Below, piece by piece: positions 57,123-64,000 of a stretch of 64,000 nt of DNA. A program made the position numbers and the translations under genes. The stretch comes from Deltaproteobacteria bacterium (lineage in GTDB: Bacteria > Myxococcota_A > Polyangia > Polyangiales > Polyangiaceae): NCBI GenBank assembly GCA_016218915.1, contig JACRCQ010000005.1:62001-126000 (forward strand), written 5' to 3'. The notes under the pieces were generated by a model. That model was not told the DNA's origin, made no database searches, and saw only the letters and a program-made list of their open reading frames with translations. The first letter of the stretch is position 1. Each line of letters starts with the position of its first letter.

Positions 57123-57797
57123 TCACCCGAAGACAGGGGGCTCGAGGCGAAACTCGCCGGACTGTGTGCTGGCCTCGATCAGCGCGATGCGAGCGGGCTT
57201 GCTCTCCGATGGGTGCACCATCGCGCCTCTTCGCGCGTGCAGCCCAGCGCTGTCGATCGCCTGCAGCAGCTGCACCAGCGACCGTGCCGGGTAGCAGGCG
57301 CACAGGCGGCTGTCGCTTCCGCTGAGCAGGCGCGCTGCGGCCTGGACAAACGGCACCACGCTGCCGCGCCGTGATCGATCCCGCGCTTGCACCGGCGACA
57401 CGCGTCCCGCGCGATCCGGCGTGTACGGCGGGTTCATGACCACGATGTCTGCCGGTCCGATGTCGGCGCTCTGCACTCGGCTCACGTCGCACTCGACCAC
57501 GCGCACGTGGTCCGCCAGGCCCGCACGGTCCGCGTTGCGACGCGCCAGTGCACAAGCCGCGGCATCGTCGTCAACCAGCGTGAGCGCCTTGATGGAAGCG
57601 AGCTTCCCTGCACAGAACGCAACAGCTCCCACACCTGCTCCGAGGTCGACCAGATGGCTGAACGCGCCGCGTCCGTGCACGGCGAAGCGTGCGAGCAGGA
57701 CCGCATCGACGTTGAAGCGGTATCCATGGCCTTGCGCCGGCTGCTCCAGCACGACGGCACCATCGAGCACGCTGTCCACGGTCGTCAGCAGGCTCAC
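57123..57797 (-). CDS. TrmN6-like methyltransferase
   Basis: I take the GTG at 57797, which overlaps the stop of the upstream HEAT-like gene (TAGTG). The 224 residues contain HGYRFNVDAVLLARF, DLGAGVGAVAFCAGK (SAM-binding motif I) and IVVMNPPY (the N6-adenine NPPY site). The family member TrmN6 methylates A37 of tRNA-Val. An amino-methyl transfer to adenine in tRNA is likely; the precise tRNA is not certain. Confidence 0.83.
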   Translation of the reverse strand: MSLLTTVDSVLDGAVVLEQPAQGHGYRFNVDAVLLARFAVHGRGAFSHLVDLGAGVGAVAFCAGKLASIKALTLVDDDAAACALARRNADRAGLADHVRVVECDVSRVQSADIGPADIVVMNPPYTPDRAGRVSPVQARDRSRRGSVVPFVQAAARLLSGSDSRLCACYPARSLVQLLQAIDSAGLHARRGAMVHPSESKPARIALIEASTQSGEFRLEPPVFG

Positions 57798-59668
57798 TAC
57801 CGCGCCCACTCCTCCTCCTCCCAGAAGTCCACGTCGTGATCGCTCGAATGAAGCCCTGACTCGATCGCGCCGGAGACGACCGCCAGCGGCGTCCGGGACG
57901 CAATGCGCTCCAGCCACTCGTCACCGTCCGGCCGGTGCTCGAGCAGGAAGTCGACAATGCTCTGAAGCGGCTCTGCGACTTCTTCGTCATCGGAATCAAA
58001 GAGCGGCTCCACGTGCGGCAGAAGCTCGGCCGGAGGGTGGCCTGCCTTGAGCAGATCGTAGGTGAGATCGATGCTCTGCTCTGGCGCTGCCTGGTCGTGG
58101 ATCTCCCGGATCCGCGGGTTCGTCACCTCGGACGGGTCCCTGTCGATGAGAAGCATGGCCGCCAGCACCGCCATCTCGAAGTCAGTCGAGGCAAGCTGGC
58201 GTTCGAGCACGCGCCGGCCTGCGCCGGTCAGCTTGCCGACCGTGCCCGCGAGCAGGACCTTGAACGCCTGGGCTCCTGGATCGCTCATCGCAGACACCAA
58301 CCATGCATCATCAAGACGCCCCACGGATTCGAGCGCTTTCGCGCAATCGATCTGGAGCTGGAACGTATCCTCGGTCGGCTCTCGATCGAGCATCCGTTGG
58401 GCCCTGTCCATCACTGCCTCGATGCCTCTGCGGACGCCTGCGTGGACGAGCGCGCTGGCGAGCCGGTACTCGCCGGTTCCGATGGCTACCGCGAACTGCT
58501 CTGCAAGAGTGGCATCGAGTGCTTCGGACGGGGCCATGAGCTCCAGGAGATCGCCGAGCGCGTTGGCCTGACCGGGCAGCGAGCCCGACAGCAAGAGCCT
58601 CCAGATCCAGGTCTGCGCTGTGGCTTCGTCCAGCTGCCCGATCGCGGCCACCACGGTGTCGCACCATTGGAACTCGTCCTCGGGCGATCCAGTTCGCGCC
58701 AACGCGCATACCGCTTCGACGCCCGCGTCGCCGAATCGAATGGCGAGCGTCTCAGCCCATTCCTCGCGGCTCTGTGGCAGGTCGGTGAGAGGCAGATCCT
58801 GCAGGAAAGTGTCGTCCTGCAGAGCGACGATCAGCAGGCAGACCGCCTCCCGGTCCGGCGCCTCTGCGAGCAATTGCGCAGCGAGCGCATGACGGTTGCG
58901 TTTCCTTCGGATGCTGGGCAGCCGCGCGAGGAACGTGCGGCTCGGCGGCTCTCGGAGCAGCTCCAGATTCACCCCCGTGAGCTCGTTGAGCTCCAGGGAC
59001 TCCCCGGCCATTCGGTCCCAGCACAGGAAAGCATCCAGCCGTACGCGCCAGGCAGGATCGCACACAGCTGAACGAACCCTCGGCTCTGCGAGCTTCAAGG
59101 GCAGATGCTCCACAGCACACAGGGCCTGCACCCGTCGCGTGCTGCTCGACGAAGCCAGCCAGGAGTCGATCCGGTCGACTGCACGATCAGGCGCGATCGC
59201 AGCCAGGGCTTCCAGCGCCCACGCTGCATCCTTGTCGAACCCCTGCCTCGATGCGACACCGAAGAGCTGCTCCAGCAGCGGAGCGAGATCTGCAGGGCGG
59301 TTCTGCGTGAGCCACGACATGGTCTCGCACCGATACGCGCCTTCCAGGTCCTCGGCGTCCTCGTCGAATTCGGGCAAGGGATGGACAATCATGTCCCGGG
59401 TGATGAACTCGAGATCGTCGTACGTCAGCTCGCCGCGCCGGCTCAGCTCTTCGATCGCTCTGGCTCGGGTGCTGAACTTGCGCGTTCGGATCGCAAGGTG
59501 CAGCAGCTCGCTGGACATGTCCGCGAACGCTTGCTCTGCCTCGGCTCTTCTTGCCGTCGCTTCTTGGTGGGCCTCGAAGGCACGTACGTAGTGCTGGGCC
59601 AGGATGTCGTCAGCAGTCCGCCACGCAAAGTACGCGATCAGGCTCTGATCGAGCTCGTCGTTCCCCAT
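57797..59668 (-). CDS. HEAT-repeat-like protein of unknown function
   Basis: The ATG at 59668 gives 623 residues; the frame open to 60379 is antisense to the queG gene and is rejected. Long stretches of Ala/Leu/Glu/Asp helices with HEAT-like periodicity (AAWALEALAAIAPDRAVDR, VQALCAVEHLPLKLAEPRV, LAAQLLAEAPDREAVCLLI) and an acidic C-terminus (DFWEEEEWAR). No catalytic motif. Probably a scaffold; coupled to the TrmN6-like gene downstream. Confidence 0.72.
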   Translation of the reverse strand: MGNDELDQSLIAYFAWRTADDILAQHYVRAFEAHQEATARRAEAEQAFADMSSELLHLAIRTRKFSTRARAIEELSRRGELTYDDLEFITRDMIVHPLPEFDEDAEDLEGAYRCETMSWLTQNRPADLAPLLEQLFGVASRQGFDKDAAWALEALAAIAPDRAVDRIDSWLASSSSTRRVQALCAVEHLPLKLAEPRVRSAVCDPAWRVRLDAFLCWDRMAGESLELNELTGVNLELLREPPSRTFLARLPSIRRKRNRHALAAQLLAEAPDREAVCLLIVALQDDTFLQDLPLTDLPQSREEWAETLAIRFGDAGVEAVCALARTGSPEDEFQWCDTVVAAIGQLDEATAQTWIWRLLLSGSLPGQANALGDLLELMAPSEALDATLAEQFAVAIGTGEYRLASALVHAGVRRGIEAVMDRAQRMLDREPTEDTFQLQIDCAKALESVGRLDDAWLVSAMSDPGAQAFKVLLAGTVGKLTGAGRRVLERQLASTDFEMAVLAAMLLIDRDPSEVTNPRIREIHDQAAPEQSIDLTYDLLKAGHPPAELLPHVEPLFDSDDEEVAEPLQSIVDFLLEHRPDGDEWLERIASRTPLAVVSGAIESGLHSSDHDVDFWEEEEWAR

Positions 59669-59752
59669 GACACGGTCATACCCGCCAGGTGCAGCAGTGG
59701 CAATCACCAGCGCACGGCCCACCGCAAAGCCGCGGTTTGCCATTGACCTGCC

Positions 59753-60799
59753 ATGCACTACCTTGCATTCACGATGAGAGATGCGATCCGTGCACGAGCC
59801 ATCGAGCTCGGGTTCGATGCCGTGGCCGTGGCACGCGCGGATGCGCCTCTCGACGAAGCGTACGCACGCTACGAGGCGTTCATCGATGCGGGCATGCACG
59901 GCCCGATGGGATATCTCGCCGACCATCGCGACGTCCGGCGCTCGGTCTCCACGCCTGCGATCCTGGATGGCGCGCGCAGCGTGATCTGCGTGGCGCGCCG
60001 CTACGCCAACCGCACGGCATCGGGCCAAGGTGTCGTGGATCACATCGCACGCTACGCGCGGGGCCGCGACTATCATGGCTTCTTGCGTGGTTCCCTGCGA
60101 AAGCTCGCTGACTTCGTTGCGTCGATGAAGCCCGGGGCACAAGCCCGCGCGTTGTGCGATACGGCTCCGGTCCTCGAGCGCGCCTGGGCAGCGCGCGCCG
60201 GGCTCGGATTCATCGGCAAGAACGGAATGCTGATCCTCCCGGGAATGGGCTCCTACGTGCTGCTCGGCGAAGTGGTCACCACGCTCGCGATCGAGCCGGA
60301 TCGCCCGCAGCCGCAGCGCTGCGGCGCCTGCGACAGCTGCTTGAAGGCGTGCCCGACCGGTGCGCTGGTGCGCGCCCACATCCTCGACGCTCGCAAGTGC
60401 ATCTCTACGCTCACGATCGAGCAGCGCGGCGCCTGGGATCCCGCTTTCGAGTCCCAGGTGGGGCCGCGCATCTTCGGCTGCGATGCGTGCCTGGAGGTCT
60501 GCCCGTTCAATGCGTCACCCAGGGCCCAGATCCCGGAGGGCTCAGCCTTTGACCCGCTTGCGCAGTGGAGGCAGGCGTCCCTCGCTTATCTGCTCGCAGC
60601 CACGCCCGACGTCCTGTCCGGCATGCTCGTCGGAAGCCCGCTCCGCAGGCCAGGGATCGACGGTGTCCTGCGCAACTTGATCGTGGCAGCAGGCAACTCG
60701 GGCGACCCTGGTTTGAGAGAGGGGCTGGGGCGGCTGCGGGGACGATTGGCAGATGGTTGGCTCAGGGAAGCTGCGGATCGGGCGATCGGAAGGCTGTGA
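59753..60799 (+). CDS. queG: epoxyqueuosine reductase
   Basis: 348 residues with both 4Fe-4S motifs (CGACDSCLKACP and CDACLEVCPFN), ARYARGRDYHGF and GFIGKNGMLILPGMGSYVLL. QueG reduces epoxyqueuosine to queuosine in tRNA using cobalamin and two clusters. The ATG at 59753 is used; ATG 59774 (MRDAIRARAIE) is closer to normal family length. It is divergent from the HEAT-like gene. Confidence 0.95.
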   Translation: MHYLAFTMRDAIRARAIELGFDAVAVARADAPLDEAYARYEAFIDAGMHGPMGYLADHRDVRRSVSTPAILDGARSVICVARRYANRTASGQGVVDHIARYARGRDYHGFLRGSLRKLADFVASMKPGAQARALCDTAPVLERAWAARAGLGFIGKNGMLILPGMGSYVLLGEVVTTLAIEPDRPQPQRCGACDSCLKACPTGALVRAHILDARKCISTLTIEQRGAWDPAFESQVGPRIFGCDACLEVCPFNASPRAQIPEGSAFDPLAQWRQASLAYLLAATPDVLSGMLVGSPLRRPGIDGVLRNLIVAAGNSGDPGLREGLGRLRGRLADGWLREAADRAIGRL

Positions 60800-60896
60800 G
60801 AGCGCGGCTCGCTCCCTTTCGTCCCCGGATCGGCGTATCTTTGCCCCTGGGGAGCCGGGCGAATACAACTGCCCCGGGTCCGTCCAATTTCAAGCC

Positions 60897-62210
60897 ATGA
60901 TGCACAGGAACATCCTCACCGTCGCTCTTGCCGCCCTTTCCCTTGGGGTCTGCACGCAAGCCCATGCGCAGGCCCACCGAGAAACGGCTGCGCGCGACGC
61001 GGTGGCCAAGGCCTCCACAGACGCCGCGGCGAGCCTCAACCTTGCGAAGGTGCTTCGCCGTTCGGGCTCCTACGACGCCGCCCTGGCCGAGCTGCGGCGC
61101 GGGGGTGCGTTGGCATCTGCGCGCGCGGGCGACGTTGCCATCCGGTTCAAGCGCGAAACCGCGCTCGTGTATCTTGACCAGGGCAAGTACGAGCAGGCGA
61201 TGACCGCGTGCCGCGGGCTTGGGGCGCTCAAGGGTGCAGATGCGCTGGGGCACGCATGTCTTGCCGAAGCTCACATGCTGCACAAGCGCGCGACCGAGGC
61301 ATTGCCCGAGGTCACCAAGGCACTCGCCGCATCGCCGACCCTCTATGAAGCCAAGGTGATCGAAGGCTACGTGCGCTGGCAGGAAGCAGCACCAGCCGAA
61401 GCCGAGGCTGCGTTTCGCGCCGCTGCGGCGTCGGACGGAGCGCGCACCGAGGCGTGGCTCGGGCTCGGAAGATTCCTCGTCGCCAACTCGCGCAAGGCCC
61501 AGGGGCTGGAAGCGTTCGAGAAGGCGGTCGCCGCGGATGGCGACGATCCTGAGTCGCTCTTCGCGCTCGGAAGCAATCTCGGAGGAACCGATCGCGCGGC
61601 CACGCTGCTGCGCCAGGCTGTGACGGGTCGTCCATCCTTCGGCGCCGCTCACGCAAAGCTTGCCGATGCCCTCCTGTCTCTTGGAAGGCTCCACGAAGCC
61701 GAGCAGGAAGCGCGCACCGCATTGGGTTGCTCGGGCGTGGAGTCGGATTGGCACGCGGTGATGGGCGAAGTGCAGCTGCTGCGAGGCCAGCACGACGATG
61801 CATTGAAGTCCGCGGAAGCAGCGCTGCGTCTCATCAGCGGCAACGCGCGAGCCAAGCTGTTGCTCGCCGATGCGCATGCTGCCAAGCACGACATCGATCT
61901 GGCGATCGAAGCCTGGCAGGCCGCGTTCAACCTCGCCCGCACCAACCCCACCCCGCTGGTCCACGCAGCGCTTGGATGCCTTGCCAACCAGCGGGAGACC
62001 ACGGCCAAGGCCTTTGCAGATCGGGCAACGCAGGGGTTCCCTTCGTGGGCGCCGGCATGGGATGCAGCGGGCGATGTCGCAGCCAAGGCTGGCGACAAGG
62101 CAGGCGCGCGTCGCGCGTGGCAGCAAGCGATCTCGGCGACCGAGGGCAACGTGGATCGCGACGCGATTCGACGCAAGATCGCGGCTCTCGGCCCACCCCA
62201 GAAGAAATAG
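60897..62210 (+). CDS. secreted tetratricopeptide-repeat protein
   Basis: The ATG at 60897 gives a signal peptide (ILTVALAALSLGVCTQAHAQ); the longer frame overlaps queG. The 437 residues are made of TPR-like helix pairs (SGSYDAALAELRRGGAL, DPESLFALGSNLGG, HDDALKSAEAALRLISGNA, KAGARRAWQQAI). Protein-protein scaffold in the periplasm. It lies 97 bases after queG. Confidence 0.8.
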   Translation: MMHRNILTVALAALSLGVCTQAHAQAHRETAARDAVAKASTDAAASLNLAKVLRRSGSYDAALAELRRGGALASARAGDVAIRFKRETALVYLDQGKYEQAMTACRGLGALKGADALGHACLAEAHMLHKRATEALPEVTKALAASPTLYEAKVIEGYVRWQEAAPAEAEAAFRAAAASDGARTEAWLGLGRFLVANSRKAQGLEAFEKAVAADGDDPESLFALGSNLGGTDRAATLLRQAVTGRPSFGAAHAKLADALLSLGRLHEAEQEARTALGCSGVESDWHAVMGEVQLLRGQHDDALKSAEAALRLISGNARAKLLLADAHAAKHDIDLAIEAWQAAFNLARTNPTPLVHAALGCLANQRETTAKAFADRATQGFPSWAPAWDAAGDVAAKAGDKAGARRAWQQAISATEGNVDRDAIRRKIAALGPPQKK

Positions 62211-62321
62211 GAATCGGGAGCTAGCAACGCGACTTCGAATGCGAATGCCGGAAAGGGAGCTCCGCTCTCACCATTCCGTGTTCCGAATTCGCATTCCTGT
62301 TCCTAATTCCCAGTTGACCAG

Positions 62322-62888
62322 CTACTTGCCGACCTTGATCCCGACCACGAGAACGCCGCCTTGGTAGCTCTGCCCCGCCACGAAGAAGGTCTCGCCGCTG
62401 CGCGCGGTCACTTCGAGCAACGGAAGGAAGTTCGGCCTGCCAGCATCTGGGTGCGGCTGGCTGATGCTCGATGAGATCCGGAAGCGCTGGTTGGGTAGCA
62501 CGTTCATCAACGACGTGCGGAGCACGCGGTTGTTGGGGAGCTTTGCAGTTGCGGGCTGCGAGGGCGTCAGCGTGATCGCAGTGCGCTCGATCAGCTTGTA
62601 GGTGTTGTACGCGGAGAAGGGCGGCTTCTTGAGCTCAGGCATCGGGCCGATGCGAGGGTCGATGCCGCCGTCGGTGTTGGTCGCGTGCAGCACCATCACC
62701 TCGGCCGGAACCTTCTGCTCGTTGGTCCCGCCGTCCGAGGCTGACTGCGCTGGAGGCGCGAAGATCGCTGGCGCGTATCTGGGACGATCGTTGGATTGAA
62801 TCGTGCCCATGCCAGCCGCTGCAACAGCTGCCGCGCTTGCGATCGAGCTTCCAAGAAGAATGGCTAAGGCAAAGCGAGCCGGAGTCAT
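62322..62888 (-). CDS. secreted protein, third gene of the ECF sigma operon
   Basis: 188 residues. A signal-like N-terminus (FALAILLGSSIASAAAVAAA) and an Ala/Pro-rich linker precede a beta-rich domain (LKKPPFSAYNTYKLIER, ITLTPSQPATAKLPNNRVLR, ETFFVAGQSYQGGVLVVGI). Family not recognised. It overlaps the anti-sigma gene by 4 bases, so it may be an envelope factor controlled by, or feeding, the sigma system. Confidence 0.7.
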   Translation of the reverse strand: MTPARFALAILLGSSIASAAAVAAAGMGTIQSNDRPRYAPAIFAPPAQSASDGGTNEQKVPAEVMVLHATNTDGGIDPRIGPMPELKKPPFSAYNTYKLIERTAITLTPSQPATAKLPNNRVLRTSLMNVLPNQRFRISSSISQPHPDAGRPNFLPLLEVTARSGETFFVAGQSYQGGVLVVGIKVGK

Positions 62889-63484
62889 TTCGTATCTCCG
62901 GTGTCATCATCGGTGAGCCACACCACCGTGGTGGTGCCCGTGTCGTTGGGAACATAGAAGATCGTTCCCGTGTGCGCACCGAATTCTATCGCGTCCACCG
63001 AAACTCCCGGCTCGCGGTCCTCCGGATCAGAAGCAGGTATGGGGGCCGAGGCCACCACCAGGCCCGGATCCGCTTGTGACGGACGGGCTGTTGGTTGGGT
63101 GCTGGACAGCTGGCTGACGTTGGAGCCAGCCAGACGCCACATCACGAACGCAACCGCAGCGGCTGCAGCCAGGCCAGTCATCGCGTAGCCCACCCAGGAG
63201 GCATGGGGCTGGGACGGTTGCAGCCGAACCACGCGCCCTTCGGACACAGGCGCTTCGTCGATGCGCGCCATCACCTCATCGGCGATCCGATCAGCGCCAG
63301 CCTGCTGCGCGGTTTCATCTGCATGCCCTCGCACAATCGCGCCGAGTTCACCGAAGGTCGCCACCACTGCGCGCCCTTCTGCAGAGCCAGCTAGCCACGC
63401 CTCCACTTCGGCAGCGCGGCTCTGGTCGAGCTCGCCGTCCGCGTACAGCATCAGCTCCATCGCAGACGGGCGGGACGAGCTCAT
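62885..63484 (-). CDS. anti-sigma factor-like membrane protein
   Basis: 199 residues: a cytoplasmic N-terminal helical part (ELMLYADGELDQSRAAEVEAWL, a zinc-finger-type anti-sigma start although the Cys residues are missing), a single transmembrane segment (GYAMTGLAAAAAVAFVMW) and a periplasmic Ser/Thr-rich part. Order sigma then anti-sigma with a 4-bp overlap is the classic ECF layout. Confidence 0.85.
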   Translation of the reverse strand: MSSSRPSAMELMLYADGELDQSRAAEVEAWLAGSAEGRAVVATFGELGAIVRGHADETAQQAGADRIADEVMARIDEAPVSEGRVVRLQPSQPHASWVGYAMTGLAAAAAVAFVMWRLAGSNVSQLSSTQPTARPSQADPGLVVASAPIPASDPEDREPGVSVDAIEFGAHTGTIFYVPNDTGTTTVVWLTDDDTGDTK

Positions 63485-64000
63485 TGCGCGTCTCCTTCCG
63501 CATCGATAGACCCCACGCCCCCGGTCTCCTCGGCGTAGCAGTCGGCAAGCGCGCGCTGCAGCTTCTGTCGAGCGTGGAAGAGGCGGCTCATGATGGTGCC
63601 CTTGGACACACCCATCGCTTCCGCCATCTCCTCATACGACATGCCTTCTACCTCACGCATCAGGATGACTCCAAGGTGGTAGGGCGGCAATGCGTCGAGG
63701 GCGTTTTGCAGGCGATTCGCGATCTCCCGACGTCGCGCCGTGCGGAACGGGTCTGAGCCGTCCACGTGCGACACCAGGGGACAGAAGGCGTCGTCTCCAG
63801 GATCGAGCGAGTCGCGATTCTCGCGAAGCTCCGCGTCCCGTCTTCCAGGCCGACGCATGAGGTCGATCGCAAGGTTGGTGACGATTCGATAGAGCCACGT
63901 GAAGAAGCTGGAGCCGCCCTTGAACTGGTCGAGGCCGCGGTAGACCCGCAGGAAGGCTTCCTGAACCAGCTCACGCGCATCGTTCTCGTCGCGTACAATC
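63481..64000 (-). CDS. ECF-family RNA polymerase sigma factor (5' end beyond window)
   Basis: The frame runs from the right edge: ELVQEAFLRVYRGLDQFKG and SSFFTWLYRIVTNLAIDLM are region 2, and LDALPPYHLGVILMREVEGM with SYEEMAEAMGVSKGTIMSRL is region 4 with its helix-turn-helix. It directs RNA polymerase to its own promoters, held by the anti-sigma factor encoded next. The N-terminus lies outside the window. Confidence 0.93.
   Translation of the reverse strand, partial: IVRDENDARELVQEAFLRVYRGLDQFKGGSSFFTWLYRIVTNLAIDLMRRPGRRDAELRENRDSLDPGDDAFCPLVSHVDGSDPFRTARRREIANRLQNALDALPPYHLGVILMREVEGMSYEEMAEAMGVSKGTIMSRLFHARQKLQRALADCYAEETGGVGSIDAEGDAQ

Noticed and set aside
57917..60379. Longer upstream starts for the TrmN6-like and HEAT-like genes
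   Set aside because: The extensions overlap neighbouring genes in antisense or shifted frame and have shadow composition.

Overview
The window is GC-rich and densely coded. Its content points to a member of the Myxococcota (Polyangia-like): a eukaryotic-type Ser/Thr kinase with an HRDVSPQN loop, an FHA-type sigma-54 activator, many Gly/Ala-rich or Cys-rich lipoproteins, several PAS/GAF hybrid histidine kinases and many 4-bp overlapping gene starts. This assignment is inferred from gene content. No rRNA gene is present to confirm it.

Left part (1-18400): a hydrolase and lipoprotein pair (the hydrolase is cut by the window edge); a Ser/Thr kinase followed by a TPR/PEGA-like membrane protein and an FGE-fold lipoprotein; a block of intergenic repeats; a sigma-54 activator; a Cys-rich lipoprotein divergent from a WD40 protein; a radical SAM/SPASM enzyme fused to a tail of YG repeats; a class A beta-lactamase; an overlapping ATPase-TOPRIM pair that resembles two-gene phage-defence modules; a second FGE-fold lipoprotein; a broken duplicate of the beta-lactamase 3' end; a 127-aa Cys-containing protein with a paralog at 48 kb; and a degenerate receiver protein.

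Centre (18600-38400): a signalling island. Two hybrid histidine kinases and a DUF481-like outer membrane protein lead into two Kai clusters on the minus strand. Cluster 1 (30122 down to 25484) reads KaiA-like, kaiB, kaiC, hybrid histidine kinase, which is the cyanobacterial kaiABC order followed by a possible output kinase. Cluster 2 (38389 down to 33521) reads kaiC, kaiB, kaiB, hybrid histidine kinase. A further hybrid kinase lies between them on the plus strand, beside two decayed oxidoreductase genes. Cluster 1 KaiC keeps both Walker A motifs, both Glu-Glu pairs and the Ser-Thr phosphorylation pair. Cluster 2 KaiC has Ser-Ser there and a long charged C-terminal extension. This is the best candidate for an under-described system.

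Right part (38900-64000): a knottin-like repeat lipoprotein, a radical SAM protein, alpha/beta hydrolases, a perfect 28-bp palindrome, a hairpin-rich element with inverted ends, secreted proteins of unknown function, a metallo-beta-lactamase fold hydrolase, tRNA-Pro(CGG), a double-length ThyX-family protein, methionine aminopeptidase, then the housekeeping run NifU-like, rpsP, khpA, rimM, trmD and a SPOUT methyltransferase (without rplS). The window ends with a TrmN6-like methyltransferase, a HEAT-like protein, queG, a TPR protein and an ECF sigma/anti-sigma/secreted protein operon that runs off the right edge.
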